Shown here: piece by piece, positions 8,486 to 17,167 of the stretch
Layout of the letters: every line of letters starts with the position of its first letter
Numbering within the stretch: position 1 is the stretch's first letter
Assembly (NCBI GenBank): GCA_942490895.1
Contig: CALNZC010000013.1
Coordinates: forward strand, 62,001-126,000
Reading direction: 5' to 3'
DNA: 64,000 nucleotides
Origin: JAGNXB01 sp942490895
GTDB taxonomy: Bacteria > Bacteroidota > Bacteroidia > Chitinophagales > Saprospiraceae
The notes under the pieces: generated by a model
Database searches by the model: none
What the model was told of the DNA's origin: nothing
Seen by the model: the letters and a program-made list of their open reading frames with translations, nothing else
Translations under genes and position numbers: made by a program

Positions 8486-10468
8486 ATGAAACACCTTCGG
8501 ATCGCCCTGTTAGGGCTCCTTTTTCTCGGCCAAATGGTCAGCCTGCAGGCTCAAAACCAGCCGGATCCCATCCTTTTCAGTGTAGACAATGATCAGGTCC
8601 CCGTCAGTGAGTTCGTGTATATCTATACTAAGACGAACGGTCTTAAAGCCGACTTTGGCCGACCGTCCCTCTCAGAATATCTGGACCTCTACAAGAAGTT
8701 TAAAATGAAGGTCCGCAGGGCCAAGGAGATGAAGCTGGATACCATCCCCTCCCTGAAGAATGAACTGGCCGGATATCGGAAGCAATTGGCGAGCAATTAT
8801 CTGATAGACAAAGAAGTGACCAATCAACTGATTCAGGAAGCTTATGAGCGGATCCAGGAGGATGTCCGGATCAGCCATATACTGGTCAAGTTAGATGCCA
8901 ATGCCAGTCCGGAGGATACAGTCATTGCCAGAAAGAAAATCATGGAAGCCCAGAAAGCCCTTGCTTCAGGCAAGAATTTCCTGGAAGTCTCCAAATTGTT
9001 TAGCGAGGACGAAACTACTTCCAGTAATGGGGGTGATCTCGGTTACTGGACGGCACTGTTCCCTTCTGGTTTTTACAATATGGAAACCGCTGCGTACACC
9101 GTACCAAAAGGTAAAGTCAGTGGAGTGATTCGCACCAAATTAGGTTATCATTTGATCAGAGTTACAGATCGTCGACCTGCACGTGGTGATATTGAAGTGG
9201 CCCATATCCTGGTCCGCAAGATCAAAGGCGACAATTCTGCAGATGCCCGAACGAAGATCGACAGCATATACTATGCCTTGAAAAGCGGAACCGCTTTTGA
9301 CGAGCTGGCAAAGGAGTTATCCGAAGATAAATTGTCTGCAGCCAAGGGAGGAAATATTGGCTTCTTTGGCATAAACCGATATGAGGCCGCTTTCGAGGAT
9401 GCTGCCTTCGGACTGTTCGAGGATGGATCCTATACCAAACCGTTTGAAACCTCCAGTGGCTATCATATTGTCAAGCGGATCAGCAAACGTGGCATTGATG
9501 CGGAAGATCTTGCCAAGCGCCGTTTGGAACCGTTGGTCAAGAGGGACGAACGATTTGAACTGGCTAAAACCAGTATGATCGCCAAGATCAAATCTGAGAT
9601 CGGAGTCCAGGAACAAGCAGATGTCCTGAACAAGTATACGCAGATGCAAAATGATTCTTTCTACACTTTCTTGTGGCGTCCTTCATCAGGAAAACTGGGT
9701 GCAAAAACCATCCTCAAACTGGGCAAATCAACAGAAATAACTGTCTCAGAATTTGAAGACTTCCTCTTGAAAAATGCTGGCAAACGTGTCAACCAGAAAC
9801 GCAGCAATGATCTGGTATCTGGTATTCGGGTATTGTTCGATGACTTCATCAAAGATGAGTGCATCAAATTCGAAGAGTCACAATTGGAAGATAAATACCC
9901 TGATTTCAAGGCATTGATGCGTGAGTATGAGGAAGGCATCCTTCTGTTTGAAGCTACTAAACGTGTGGTCTGGGATCGTGCCGGACAGGATACGACTGGT
10001 CTTGAGGCTTTCTTTACCGAGGAGGTCAAGGACAAATATCAGTGGGGCGAACGGGCCAGAGTGACCTACTATTCACTGAAGAGCAGTGATACCCATCTGC
10101 TGGAGGATGTCCGGAAATATGCGGATGGTCAATCAAGTGACAAGGTCCTGAACAAGTTTAATAAGGGTGCTGAGCCGATATTGAGTGCTCGTGAACTCAT
10201 CTATGAGCACGGGAAAAATCCAGCTATAGATGAAATGGTCTGGGCTCCAGGAACCTTATCTTATAATGAAGAGGACAAGCGTTCGAAAGGATGGAACTTC
10301 ATGAAGATCGAAGAGGTTCTTCCTCCCACTCCAAAAACATTGGATGAAGCCCGTGGATATGTGATCGCTGATTACCAGGACAAGTTGGAAAAGGACTGGA
10401 TCCTGGAGTTGAAGGAACGCTATAATGTAAAGGTCAACCAGCAGGTCTTTGAATCCTTGATCAAGTGA
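8486..10468 (+). CDS. Periplasmic peptidyl-prolyl cis-trans isomerase with two parvulin domains (SurA-like)
   Basis: The 660-residue protein starts with a signal peptide (MKHLRIALLGLLFLGQMVSLQAQ). An N-terminal chaperone helix region is followed by two tandem parvulin (PpiC/rotamase) domains. Both carry the family signatures: 'ISHILVK' and 'GGDLGYW' in the first, 'AHILVRK' and 'GGNIGFF' in the second, each ending in 'GYHLIRV/GYHIVKR'. The C-terminal ~270 residues are a helical extension typical of the Bacteroidota form. It should assist folding of outer-membrane and secreted proteins in the periplasm. It is first in a three-gene operon; its stop overlaps the GTG start of the next gene by four bases. 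Confidence 0.92.
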   Translation: MKHLRIALLGLLFLGQMVSLQAQNQPDPILFSVDNDQVPVSEFVYIYTKTNGLKADFGRPSLSEYLDLYKKFKMKVRRAKEMKLDTIPSLKNELAGYRKQLASNYLIDKEVTNQLIQEAYERIQEDVRISHILVKLDANASPEDTVIARKKIMEAQKALASGKNFLEVSKLFSEDETTSSNGGDLGYWTALFPSGFYNMETAAYTVPKGKVSGVIRTKLGYHLIRVTDRRPARGDIEVAHILVRKIKGDNSADARTKIDSIYYALKSGTAFDELAKELSEDKLSAAKGGNIGFFGINRYEAAFEDAAFGLFEDGSYTKPFETSSGYHIVKRISKRGIDAEDLAKRRLEPLVKRDERFELAKTSMIAKIKSEIGVQEQADVLNKYTQMQNDSFYTFLWRPSSGKLGAKTILKLGKSTEITVSEFEDFLLKNAGKRVNQKRSNDLVSGIRVLFDDFIKDECIKFEESQLEDKYPDFKALMREYEEGILLFEATKRVVWDRAGQDTTGLEAFFTEEVKDKYQWGERARVTYYSLKSSDTHLLEDVRKYADGQSSDKVLNKFNKGAEPILSARELIYEHGKNPAIDEMVWAPGTLSYNEEDKRSKGWNFMKIEEVLPPTPKTLDEARGYVIADYQDKLEKDWILELKERYNVKVNQQVFESLIK

Positions 10469-11334
10469 TCCGGATTCCGTTGTATATCGGCTTTGGTCTT
10501 TTGACCTGCATGATGGTCTTCACCAGTGCTTGTCAATATACTGAGGAACCTGATCGAAGTGAAGATCAACTGCTTGCTGAGGTCTTTTCACGCCAGTTGT
10601 ATTACAGCGACATGGCCAGTATGATTTATGACGGTGTTGCTCCGGAAGACAGTATCCTGATTGTCAATGCCTATGTAGAACGATGGGTCAGGGAGCAATT
10701 GTTGATGCAAAAGGCAGAACAAAACATCCCCAAGGATTTGAATCTCAACAAGCTGGTCAATGATTATCGGGAATCACTAATCCTCAATAATTATGAGCGT
10801 TTATTGATCGAGTCTCAACTGGATTCAACGGTTACCCAAGAGCAGCTGACTGACTTTTATGAGGCGAACAAGGATCAATACCACCTCGAAAAGCCTATTG
10901 CCCATATCCTGTTCCTTCAGATCAAAGATGATCGTCCGAACCTGGACCATGCTTTAGGCTGGTGGAACGCCCCTAAACCGGAAAATCTGAAAAGACTGGC
11001 CAGGTATGCCAAGCAATATGCCGATAAAGCTATGTTGGCCGACAGTACCTGGATGCCTCTGGAAGATGTGGTCCATATGTTACCTCCTGGGGTAATGAGT
11101 GAAAACAGTGCAACTCCAGGTAAGGAAATTCGATTTCAGGATCAGAACATCAATTATCTTTTAAAGATCCGGGACATTCGCTCCACCCTGGAAATCGCAC
11201 CATTAGCCTATATCCGGGATCAGGCGACACGGGCAATTCTGCACCGGCGTCAGATCGATCTGATCAATCAGGTTAAAGAACAGCTTTACGACCTGGAGAT
11301 TCGTAAAAACAACGTTAAAGTCTATACCCGATAG
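10465..11334 (+). CDS. SurA-like lipoprotein without a full parvulin domain
   Basis: The 289-residue protein uses a GTG start in a GTGA overlap with the preceding stop, giving a signal peptide ending at lipobox 'FTSAC' (Cys23). It keeps the layout of SurA-type chaperones: helical N-domain, a linker 'TQEQLTDFYEANKDQYHLEKPIAHILFL', and a shortened rotamase-like region that lacks the glycine-rich 'GGDLG' motif. It is therefore probably a chaperone rather than an active isomerase. Genes of this kind commonly sit between two SurA-like PPIase genes in Bacteroidota, as here. Location would be the periplasmic face of a membrane, held by lipid. Confidence 0.8.
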   Translation: MIRIPLYIGFGLLTCMMVFTSACQYTEEPDRSEDQLLAEVFSRQLYYSDMASMIYDGVAPEDSILIVNAYVERWVREQLLMQKAEQNIPKDLNLNKLVNDYRESLILNNYERLLIESQLDSTVTQEQLTDFYEANKDQYHLEKPIAHILFLQIKDDRPNLDHALGWWNAPKPENLKRLARYAKQYADKAMLADSTWMPLEDVVHMLPPGVMSENSATPGKEIRFQDQNINYLLKIRDIRSTLEIAPLAYIRDQATRAILHRRQIDLINQVKEQLYDLEIRKNNVKVYTR

Positions 11335-11364
11335 GCCCGGAACCCATTGGGAACTCGTTTCTTT

Positions 11365-12750
11365 ATGACTATGTCCAATATGTGTAGAATTTTCCTTTCT
11401 CTTTGTCTCGTAGCCAGCTTGTTCATCACTGCTCAGGCTCAGGAAAAAAGATTGATCGATAAGGTCACCGGGACGGTGGGCGCGGAGATCATTCTCTTAT
11501 CCGATATCGAATCTCAGCTTGCTTATATGCAGGCCCAAAGGGGATCAATTCCCCCCGATGCCCGCTGCATGATCCTCGAGAATCTTCTCGGACAAAATCT
11601 ATTACTGCATCAAGCACGTGTGGATTCTATCCAGATTACGGATGATGAGGTAGAAGCTCAGATTTCTGCCCGGGTTGATCGGATCCTCGCACTGATGAAT
11701 AACGACTACCAGCAGTTTGAAGATTACTATGGTAAAACCGTTTCTGAGATCCGGGGTGAGTTTCGGGAGCCGATCCAAAACCAGATCCTGATCGATCGGA
11801 TGCAAAATAAGGTACTCTCCTCCATTACCATTACACCAGCTGAGGTCCGATCCTTCTTCGAGCGGGTACCCAAGGATAGCCTTCCCTATTTCAACTCCGA
11901 GGTAGAAATGGCTGAAATCATCTACTACCCCAAGGTCAATGAAGAACAAAAACAGAAAGCCTATCTCCAGATCTCCAGAATGAAGAAGCTGATCACTGAA
12001 GATAAAAAGGACTTTGCAGAGGTCGCTTCAGAGTATTCTGATGATATTGGCTCTGCACGAGTGGGCGGTGACCTGGGCTGGCAAAAGCGAGGAACATTTG
12101 TCCCCGAGTTTGAATCCGTAGCCTACAATCTTGAACCCGGCGAAATCTCAGATATTTTTGAAACGCCTTTCGGATATCATGTCGTCCAGTTATTGGAGCG
12201 CCGGGGAAACCTGCTGCACACCCGTCACATCTTAATCACTCCGAAGATCGAACAACAGGATCTTGATCTGGCTATTCACGTTTTAGATTCATTGCGTACG
12301 GCTATTACCGTAGATTCTCTCCTCACCTTTGAAGAGGCTGTCAAATCATTCGGGGATGAGAACACCACAAGCTTTAATAATGGAGGCCGTATGCTGAACC
12401 CAAAATCCGGGAATACCTTCTTCGAAATCGGGGATCTTGACCACCGTCTGTTCTTTGTGATTGATACCCTGAAAGTCAACCAGATCAGCTCCCCTATTGC
12501 GGCAAAGGACCCTACAGGAAAGGTCAGTTTTCAAGTGATCAAACTTTTGTCGCGTTCACGTCCGCATAAGGCCAGTTTGAAAACGGATTACTCTCGTATT
12601 CGGGAAGCCGCCCTTTCAGAAAAGAAGAATGCCCACCTCGACAAGTGGATTCAATCGCACATTGCTCGAACGTATATTGAGGTTGATCCCTCATTCCACA
12701 CTTGTCCTACATTGGATCGATGGATCACTCCTTCGGATCCAAGACCCTGA
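11365..12750 (+). CDS. surA: SurA-type chaperone / peptidyl-prolyl isomerase
   Basis: The 461-residue protein has a signal peptide ending around 'FITAQAQ', then the SurA N-domain ('DKVTGTVGAEIILLSDIESQLAYM'-like start, positions about 31-55). A first parvulin domain carries 'GGDLGWQKRGTFVPEFE' and 'FGYHVVQLLERR'; a second, weaker one begins 'HTRHILITPK'. This is the Bacteroidota counterpart of SurA, which keeps unfolded outer-membrane proteins competent for BAM. ATG 11365 was preferred over an upstream TTG; an ATG at 11371 is also possible. It ends the three-gene PPIase operon, 30 bp after the lipoprotein gene. Confidence 0.92.
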   Translation: MTMSNMCRIFLSLCLVASLFITAQAQEKRLIDKVTGTVGAEIILLSDIESQLAYMQAQRGSIPPDARCMILENLLGQNLLLHQARVDSIQITDDEVEAQISARVDRILALMNNDYQQFEDYYGKTVSEIRGEFREPIQNQILIDRMQNKVLSSITITPAEVRSFFERVPKDSLPYFNSEVEMAEIIYYPKVNEEQKQKAYLQISRMKKLITEDKKDFAEVASEYSDDIGSARVGGDLGWQKRGTFVPEFESVAYNLEPGEISDIFETPFGYHVVQLLERRGNLLHTRHILITPKIEQQDLDLAIHVLDSLRTAITVDSLLTFEEAVKSFGDENTTSFNNGGRMLNPKSGNTFFEIGDLDHRLFFVIDTLKVNQISSPIAAKDPTGKVSFQVIKLLSRSRPHKASLKTDYSRIREAALSEKKNAHLDKWIQSHIARTYIEVDPSFHTCPTLDRWITPSDPRP

Positions 12751-12811
12751 TCCATCGGTATTCAGTCCTGGGAACCGTTTTCCTTAAAACGTTGGCGGGG
12801 CCGTCGATATC

Positions 12812-13243
12812 CTAGGCGGATTTGACCTGGTAATCGCGCTGAAACATGGCCCAGTTGGATTTCTGACTGTAATACAATGCAAAGCCAAAGGCGAAGACCC
12901 ACAGGTAATCTTCATTTCGTGTCACCATAAATGCGATCAGGGTAACCATGTTTGCACCTTCGCATAAGACCCATCCAAAGAAAAGTGGAGCCCTGTAATG
13001 GGTGATTTTGCGTTCTACATCCCACTCCTGAATGATCTGACTTCGACGGTTGCGATACCAGAGGAAGGGCACTGCTGCCGCGATCAATAAAAAGATGATA
13101 CAGGTGGCAAAGAGTGTTTGCCCGCCAATATCCTGCAAGGGAAGTCCCTTTCGGTAAACCCATAATGCGGGGATCAATAGAATCAACTGGCTCATGCCCA
13201 GGATCATCCAGACAAATTGTAAGACTCGGAACTGTGGATGCAT
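12812..13243 (-). CDS. Small integral membrane protein of unknown function
   Basis: The 143-residue protein shows about four hydrophobic segments: residues ~8-30, ~42-62, ~83-105 and ~112-130. The motif 'WYRNRR' and basic residues lie on the presumed cytoplasmic loops. I recognise no catalytic motif; similar small proteins are annotated only as hypothetical membrane proteins. The start at 13243 follows an excellent -7 box by 3 bp, so the mRNA is probably leaderless; a TTG at 13258 in frame is less likely. It lies downstream of the POT transporter on the same strand but has its own promoter and a terminator-like hairpin upstream. Confidence 0.72.
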   Translation of the reverse strand: MHPQFRVLQFVWMILGMSQLILLIPALWVYRKGLPLQDIGGQTLFATCIIFLLIAAAVPFLWYRNRRSQIIQEWDVERKITHYRAPLFFGWVLCEGANMVTLIAFMVTRNEDYLWVFAFGFALYYSQKSNWAMFQRDYQVKSA

Positions 13244-13246
13244 AGG

Positions 13247-13254
13247 CAAAAATA
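13247..13254 (-). promoter_or_regulatory. -7 promoter element (TATTTTTG) for the small membrane protein
   Basis: A perfect TAnnTTTG match on the minus strand lies 3 bp from the ATG at 13243. It overlaps the T-rich tail of the hairpin at 13257-13288. Confidence 0.6.
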
Positions 13255-13256
13255 AC

Positions 13257-13288
13257 AAAGGCCAGGACCCTTTCGGATCCCAGCCTTT
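13257..13288 (-). terminator. Imperfect hairpin terminator after the POT transporter gene
   Basis: The outer 6-bp stem (13257-13262 with 13283-13288) and inner GC pairs form a 32-nt imperfect hairpin. On the minus strand it is followed by a T-rich run (TTTGTTATTTTT). It lies 19 bp beyond the transporter stop. Confidence 0.5.
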
Positions 13289-13307
13289 GATTTATTTTAT
13301 TTGAGGA

Positions 13308-15245
13308 TTATCTCAACCCATGCATCCAACGTGTGACCATTGGTCCGAGGATGAATAACAACAGGCCACAGCCCATGGCAAAGAAGCCCAACATGCGGAA
13401 GACATCAAGACTCAACGTCAATGAATCCCCTTTCAAACAGGAAATCACTTCACTCGTTGAACTCTTATCCACAGCCTCAGCTACTGCTGCTCTTGGCAAC
13501 ACAGTAATACCTTGGGCCAGGGAAGCATCCTTGGTCAATACCGTAACAAGAGACTTGTTCATCTCCTTATCCTTCAGGACCTGATTGGTCATGGCATCAG
13601 CCTTATCCTTGATCTCCTGGATCTGCAATTGAGCTACATAATATGGTGTAGAGGAATTTGCATTCAAGTCTGTGACAAACTGATCGCTAATCAATGCTTC
13701 TTCCAGCGACAAATCGCCGAGGAAGCCCGGTTTTTGCATAGCCAATTCCAGTACATCGTCAGCAAAACATCCACGGAAACTTTCACTCTGGACAATCTCC
13801 ATCTCGTTCACGGCCGTAAAGTTGGCAATGTGCTTACCTGCCTGGTGAGCGATTGATGATGACAGGAACCAGATTCCCATCAAAAATCCAACGATTTGAG
13901 AAGGGGCAAGTTTGGTGACCAGAGACAATCCAACAGGTGACAATGTCAATTCTCCCAACGTGTGTAACAAGTAGAGGGTGATCAGGAAGATGGCTGGAAC
14001 CATTCCACCAATAGCACTTCCTTTTCCAAGGGTCAGCACCAGGAATCCTAATCCCAGAAGCAAGAGGCCAATCCCGAACTTGTAGGGGGCCGCAGGCTCT
14101 TTTCCTGAATTGGATAACTTGATCCACATCCAGGAATAGATCGGAGCGAAGATCATGATGAACAGCGGGTTAACAGCCTGGAAGAAAGTCGTGGTCAACT
14201 CCGCTCCCATGATATTCTTATTCACGTTTCGATCGGTGAAGAGATTCAGTGCGGATCCGGCCAATTCGAAGAATGTCCAGAACACAGTAGTGAACAGTAA
14301 CAGCAACAGAATCACCCAGATTCTCTGCTGTTGTTCCCGGTTATACTTTCCAGAAAGGACCAACAAATAGATAATTATCCCTCCACCAATAATGGCCAGG
14401 ACATAATCCACTACATCATCATTCTTAATCAACAACCAGGATACACCAACCAACAGGATAGTCGCCAGATAAGGCATGATCTTCCCATTGATCCCGGCAA
14501 ATCCACTTTCCTTGCTGTCTTCCGGGATAAGGCCGATTGGACGATAGGTATCCATCTGGTTACCTTCCTCATCGACATCGGTCATCAGCCATCCGGCTTT
14601 CTGCGCCCAAATCATGATCAGCAGTCCAAGGACCATACCGATACCAGCTGTCAGGAATCCATATTTCCAACCTTCGATCTCTCCAATCGCACCACAGGTC
14701 AGCGGCGTCAGGAAGGCACCGATGTTAATCCCCATGTAGAAGATAGTAAACGCACCATCCCGGCGGCCATCTCCTGTTTTATAGAATTTACCGATCATCG
14801 ATGAGATATTCGGCTTGAAGAAGCCATTACCGACGACCAAGAGGGCCAAACCGATAAAGAAGGTCACTTGATCATCCAGGAAAAGGGTGAATTGACCCAA
14901 CGCCATCAAGATCGAACCCCAGATAATGGCATTTCGAAAGCCCATCATCTTATCTGCGAAGTAACCGCCCAGAATTGGGGTCAAATAGACCAGGGCACCG
15001 TAGGCCGCATATATACCAAAGGCTTTCTCATCTTCATAACCAAAACCTCCATTCAACAGGGTTGACGTCATATAAAGGACAAGAATGGCTCGCATGCCAT
15101 AATAGCTGAAACGCTCCCAGAGCTCGACCATGAACATGGCAAACAAAGCCTTGGGGTGAACCTTCCTGTTAGAGAATATGACGAAGGCCACCCAGGCCGC
15201 AACGGCCACCCAGGAGATGAGCATGAGTTTATACGCAGGATGCAT
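13308..15245 (-). CDS. POT-family proton-dependent oligopeptide transporter
   Basis: The 645-residue polytopic protein carries the POT/PTR signature 'ELWERFSYYGMRAILVLYM' (about residues 41-59), i.e. the ExxER-F-YYG proton-coupling motif, and 'GMGINIGAF'-like PTR sequence ('FYMGINIGAFLTPL'). It imports di- and tripeptides with protons across the inner membrane. Twelve or more hydrophobic segments are visible up to ~residue 480. Unusually, a ~120-residue hydrophilic, Ser/Asp/Lys-rich stretch (about 490-615) separates the last two membrane helices. It is monocistronic, with a good -7 box upstream and a terminator-like hairpin downstream. Confidence 0.94.
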   Translation of the reverse strand: MHPAYKLMLISWVAVAAWVAFVIFSNRKVHPKALFAMFMVELWERFSYYGMRAILVLYMTSTLLNGGFGYEDEKAFGIYAAYGALVYLTPILGGYFADKMMGFRNAIIWGSILMALGQFTLFLDDQVTFFIGLALLVVGNGFFKPNISSMIGKFYKTGDGRRDGAFTIFYMGINIGAFLTPLTCGAIGEIEGWKYGFLTAGIGMVLGLLIMIWAQKAGWLMTDVDEEGNQMDTYRPIGLIPEDSKESGFAGINGKIMPYLATILLVGVSWLLIKNDDVVDYVLAIIGGGIIIYLLVLSGKYNREQQQRIWVILLLLLFTTVFWTFFELAGSALNLFTDRNVNKNIMGAELTTTFFQAVNPLFIMIFAPIYSWMWIKLSNSGKEPAAPYKFGIGLLLLGLGFLVLTLGKGSAIGGMVPAIFLITLYLLHTLGELTLSPVGLSLVTKLAPSQIVGFLMGIWFLSSSIAHQAGKHIANFTAVNEMEIVQSESFRGCFADDVLELAMQKPGFLGDLSLEEALISDQFVTDLNANSSTPYYVAQLQIQEIKDKADAMTNQVLKDKEMNKSLVTVLTKDASLAQGITVLPRAAVAEAVDKSSTSEVISCLKGDSLTLSLDVFRMLGFFAMGCGLLLFILGPMVTRWMHGLR

Positions 15246-15285
15246 AGTGCAGAATAGTTAGATGATTTGGTGAATAGATTACTAC

Positions 15286-15293
15286 CAAATATA
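15286..15293 (-). promoter_or_regulatory. -7 promoter element (TATATTTG) for the POT transporter
   Basis: A perfect TAnnTTTG match on the minus strand, about 40 bp upstream of the ATG at 15245, in an A/T-rich stretch. Confidence 0.6.
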
Positions 15294-15371
15294 TCGCTTT
15301 TCTTTGTTCGGCCACCCTATTCCACAAACACGTCCTGAGGAAGTCTCCTTCTTAGTCCCTGAACTTGGCCT

Positions 15372-15662
15372 TCAAGTGCCGATACCAGACGTTAGATTGA
15401 ACAAATTCAGTTCTGGAAATTGGTTCTGCAATCGCTGAATAGCGATCTGACTGCGAATGCCTTTACGGCAATACAGGACGATTGGCAATCGAGGATCAAG
15501 TTCCTCTACTCTGCGGAGAATTTCTGCCAATGGGATGTGTATACCGCCGATATGGTGGACTTTTCGTTCCTCTTCTTCTCGGACATCTACCAGCTGAAAT
15601 GGTTTGTTTTGTTCCTTCCAGGAGGTGAGGGTCTCCTGGTCTATCGATCTGAATGATGGCAT
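15372..15662 (-). CDS. Single-domain rhodanese-like sulfurtransferase
   Basis: The 96-residue protein is a single rhodanese domain: 'FQLVDVREEEERKVHHIGGIHIP' in the N-half and the active-site loop 'LYCRKGIRS' with the catalytic cysteine around residue 70. It would transfer sulfane sulfur from a donor to a thiophilic acceptor in the cytoplasm. The start at 15662 was chosen over 15737 because it lies after the end of the upstream DUF4230 gene and begins at the domain. The C-terminus (SGIGT) stops slightly short of the usual 'GG-x-x-W' ending. Confidence 0.88.
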   Translation of the reverse strand: MPSFRSIDQETLTSWKEQNKPFQLVDVREEEERKVHHIGGIHIPLAEILRRVEELDPRLPIVLYCRKGIRSQIAIQRLQNQFPELNLFNLTSGIGT

Positions 15663-15688
15663 TGGGGAAGATACTGCTCCATTCCACC

Positions 15689-16288
15689 TCAGGGAAGGTC
15701 TTTGAGATGCAATTGATCCCGATAACGTAATTGCCAACCGGAACGCTCCGCTAAAGCGCGCAGTGTTTTGAAAAAGAGGTCCGCACGCACATTGGATTTG
15801 CGAAACAGGTCACTCTTCAGGACTTTTTGGCGGAGATCCTGACGTATGTCTGATTCCATTCGATTGATATCCGCAGCTTGGAAGGCATTAAAGGTTCCCG
15901 CGTCGAGATCATAATAATCGAGGTCGATCTCCAGCGCGAGGATCTGTGGAGTAGGCAGTGCGCTGAGGATGAACATTCTATCCTCTTCTCTTATCTCAAC
16001 ATCTATTTGATCCAGGTCAAATCCGACCAATGCTCGAGCCTTTGCCCGGATCAGAGCCTTTTTCCGCAACGGGGAAATATCATATCCCCAGTAATCTTCG
16101 TACTTGTAGATCTCCAGAAAGTCACCTTCATTGGTGACGAGCTTGGCCACATCCCGATATTGCTCCAGCAGGACATCTGCATCGGTTTGAATATGGGTTT
16201 TCCATGTTTGTTGGCCATACCACCATCCGAGCAAAAGCACGATGCTCAATAACAGGAGGCCTAAAAATAGATTCCGCAGGGAACGCAT
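15689..16288 (-). CDS. DUF4230 membrane-anchored protein
   Basis: The 199-residue protein has an N-terminal membrane anchor (residues ~5-25, 'LFLGLLLLSIVLLLGWWYG') and a soluble domain matching DUF4230: 'ITNEGDFLEIYKYEDYWGYDISPLRKK'-type sequence, then 'AKARALVGFDL' and a C-terminal helical part with conserved Phe/Arg. The function is unknown. It lies 12 bp downstream of the DUF3108 gene and 26 bp before the rhodanese gene, so it probably belongs to the same minus-strand transcript. Confidence 0.8.
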   Translation of the reverse strand: MRSLRNLFLGLLLLSIVLLLGWWYGQQTWKTHIQTDADVLLEQYRDVAKLVTNEGDFLEIYKYEDYWGYDISPLRKKALIRAKARALVGFDLDQIDVEIREEDRMFILSALPTPQILALEIDLDYYDLDAGTFNAFQAADINRMESDIRQDLRQKVLKSDLFRKSNVRADLFFKTLRALAERSGWQLRYRDQLHLKDLP

Positions 16289-16300
16289 AGGATGATGTAC

Positions 16301-17167
16301 TTATTCGTGGATTCTTGAAGTCAGCGGATAACGCAGTCCTTTGTAACTCTTTAAAACCGCTTTCACTGATCCGACCGAAACAGGCGATTCGATCAGGAGT
16401 GGAAGATGGTTTTGATCATCGGACGCATATATTTTCATTTCATTCCCCTCTTCAAAAACATGACCGGGAATTGTTTGCGGACTAAAGCTGATCGCCTTGA
16501 AATGACCTTGCCCTCGCACGTCCAGGCGATGCACTTTTCCTTCAAATGCGACAGTTAACGGGTATTCCTCCCGATCCAGAAAGACCCTGACCGGGAAAGT
16601 GAACCCTTTATTTCGGCCTTCAAAGCTCTGATTTCGGGTATAGTACAAGGCGGAGAGAATGTCATGAGCACAACCTGCCAGATCGAATTGGCGCACTTCC
16701 ACTGGGTGTTTGCCCCGTTTCCGTCTGGATGTCACTGCGTGAGAGGTCGGAGAATAACTCACCTCTTCATGCAGAGAATAGCCTCCTTCTTTCACGTCCC
16801 GGATCGTATGGATGGGTTGGAGCGTCCGCTTATCCACTATGGCTTCATAGTAGTCCCGGACTTTAAAAAACCATTCATAACTGGAGTAGGTCCGGCCCTT
16901 TGCAGACAATTTGTAGGTACTTCCCTGATCCTCGACCTTAAAGGTCACTTCTCCAGCGGACAACCACACAAAATTCCAATTGTAATAGATCTTGTACACA
17001 ACCTCTTCACCTCCCAGGAAGGCCACATTTTCAGTCGCACAAAGATCAAATCCTTTGGTTACTGATGTATCCGACTGCTGTATGGCCTGTCCATTGGGTT
17101 GGATCGGCAACAGAAAGAGGAACCCCAGTAAGAGAATATTAGGGAATACGGTATGCTGTGCGAACAT
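16301..17167 (-). CDS. DUF3108 exported protein
   Basis: The 288-residue protein has a signal-peptide-like N-terminus (hydrophobic residues ~8-24, cleavage near 'NGQA'). A beta-rich domain follows with DUF3108 features: 'GEEVVYKIYYNWNFVWLSAGEVTFKV' split over residues ~53-78, 'YYEAIVDKRTLQPIHTIRDVKEGGY', and the late 'KIYASDDQNHLPLLIES'. DUF3108 members are periplasmic or outer-membrane-facing proteins of unknown function with an elongated beta fold. Its start overlaps the end of the upstream flippase-like gene by 29 bp, which indicates co-transcription. Confidence 0.83.
   Translation of the reverse strand: MFAQHTVFPNILLLGFLFLLPIQPNGQAIQQSDTSVTKGFDLCATENVAFLGGEEVVYKIYYNWNFVWLSAGEVTFKVEDQGSTYKLSAKGRTYSSYEWFFKVRDYYEAIVDKRTLQPIHTIRDVKEGGYSLHEEVSYSPTSHAVTSRRKRGKHPVEVRQFDLAGCAHDILSALYYTRNQSFEGRNKGFTFPVRVFLDREEYPLTVAFEGKVHRLDVRGQGHFKAISFSPQTIPGHVFEEGNEMKIYASDDQNHLPLLIESPVSVGSVKAVLKSYKGLRYPLTSRIHE

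Noticed and set aside
12776..12791. Hairpin CGTTTT-CCTT-AAAACG after the surA-type gene
   Set aside because: Six-bp A/T-rich stem without a T-tail is too weak to call a terminator.
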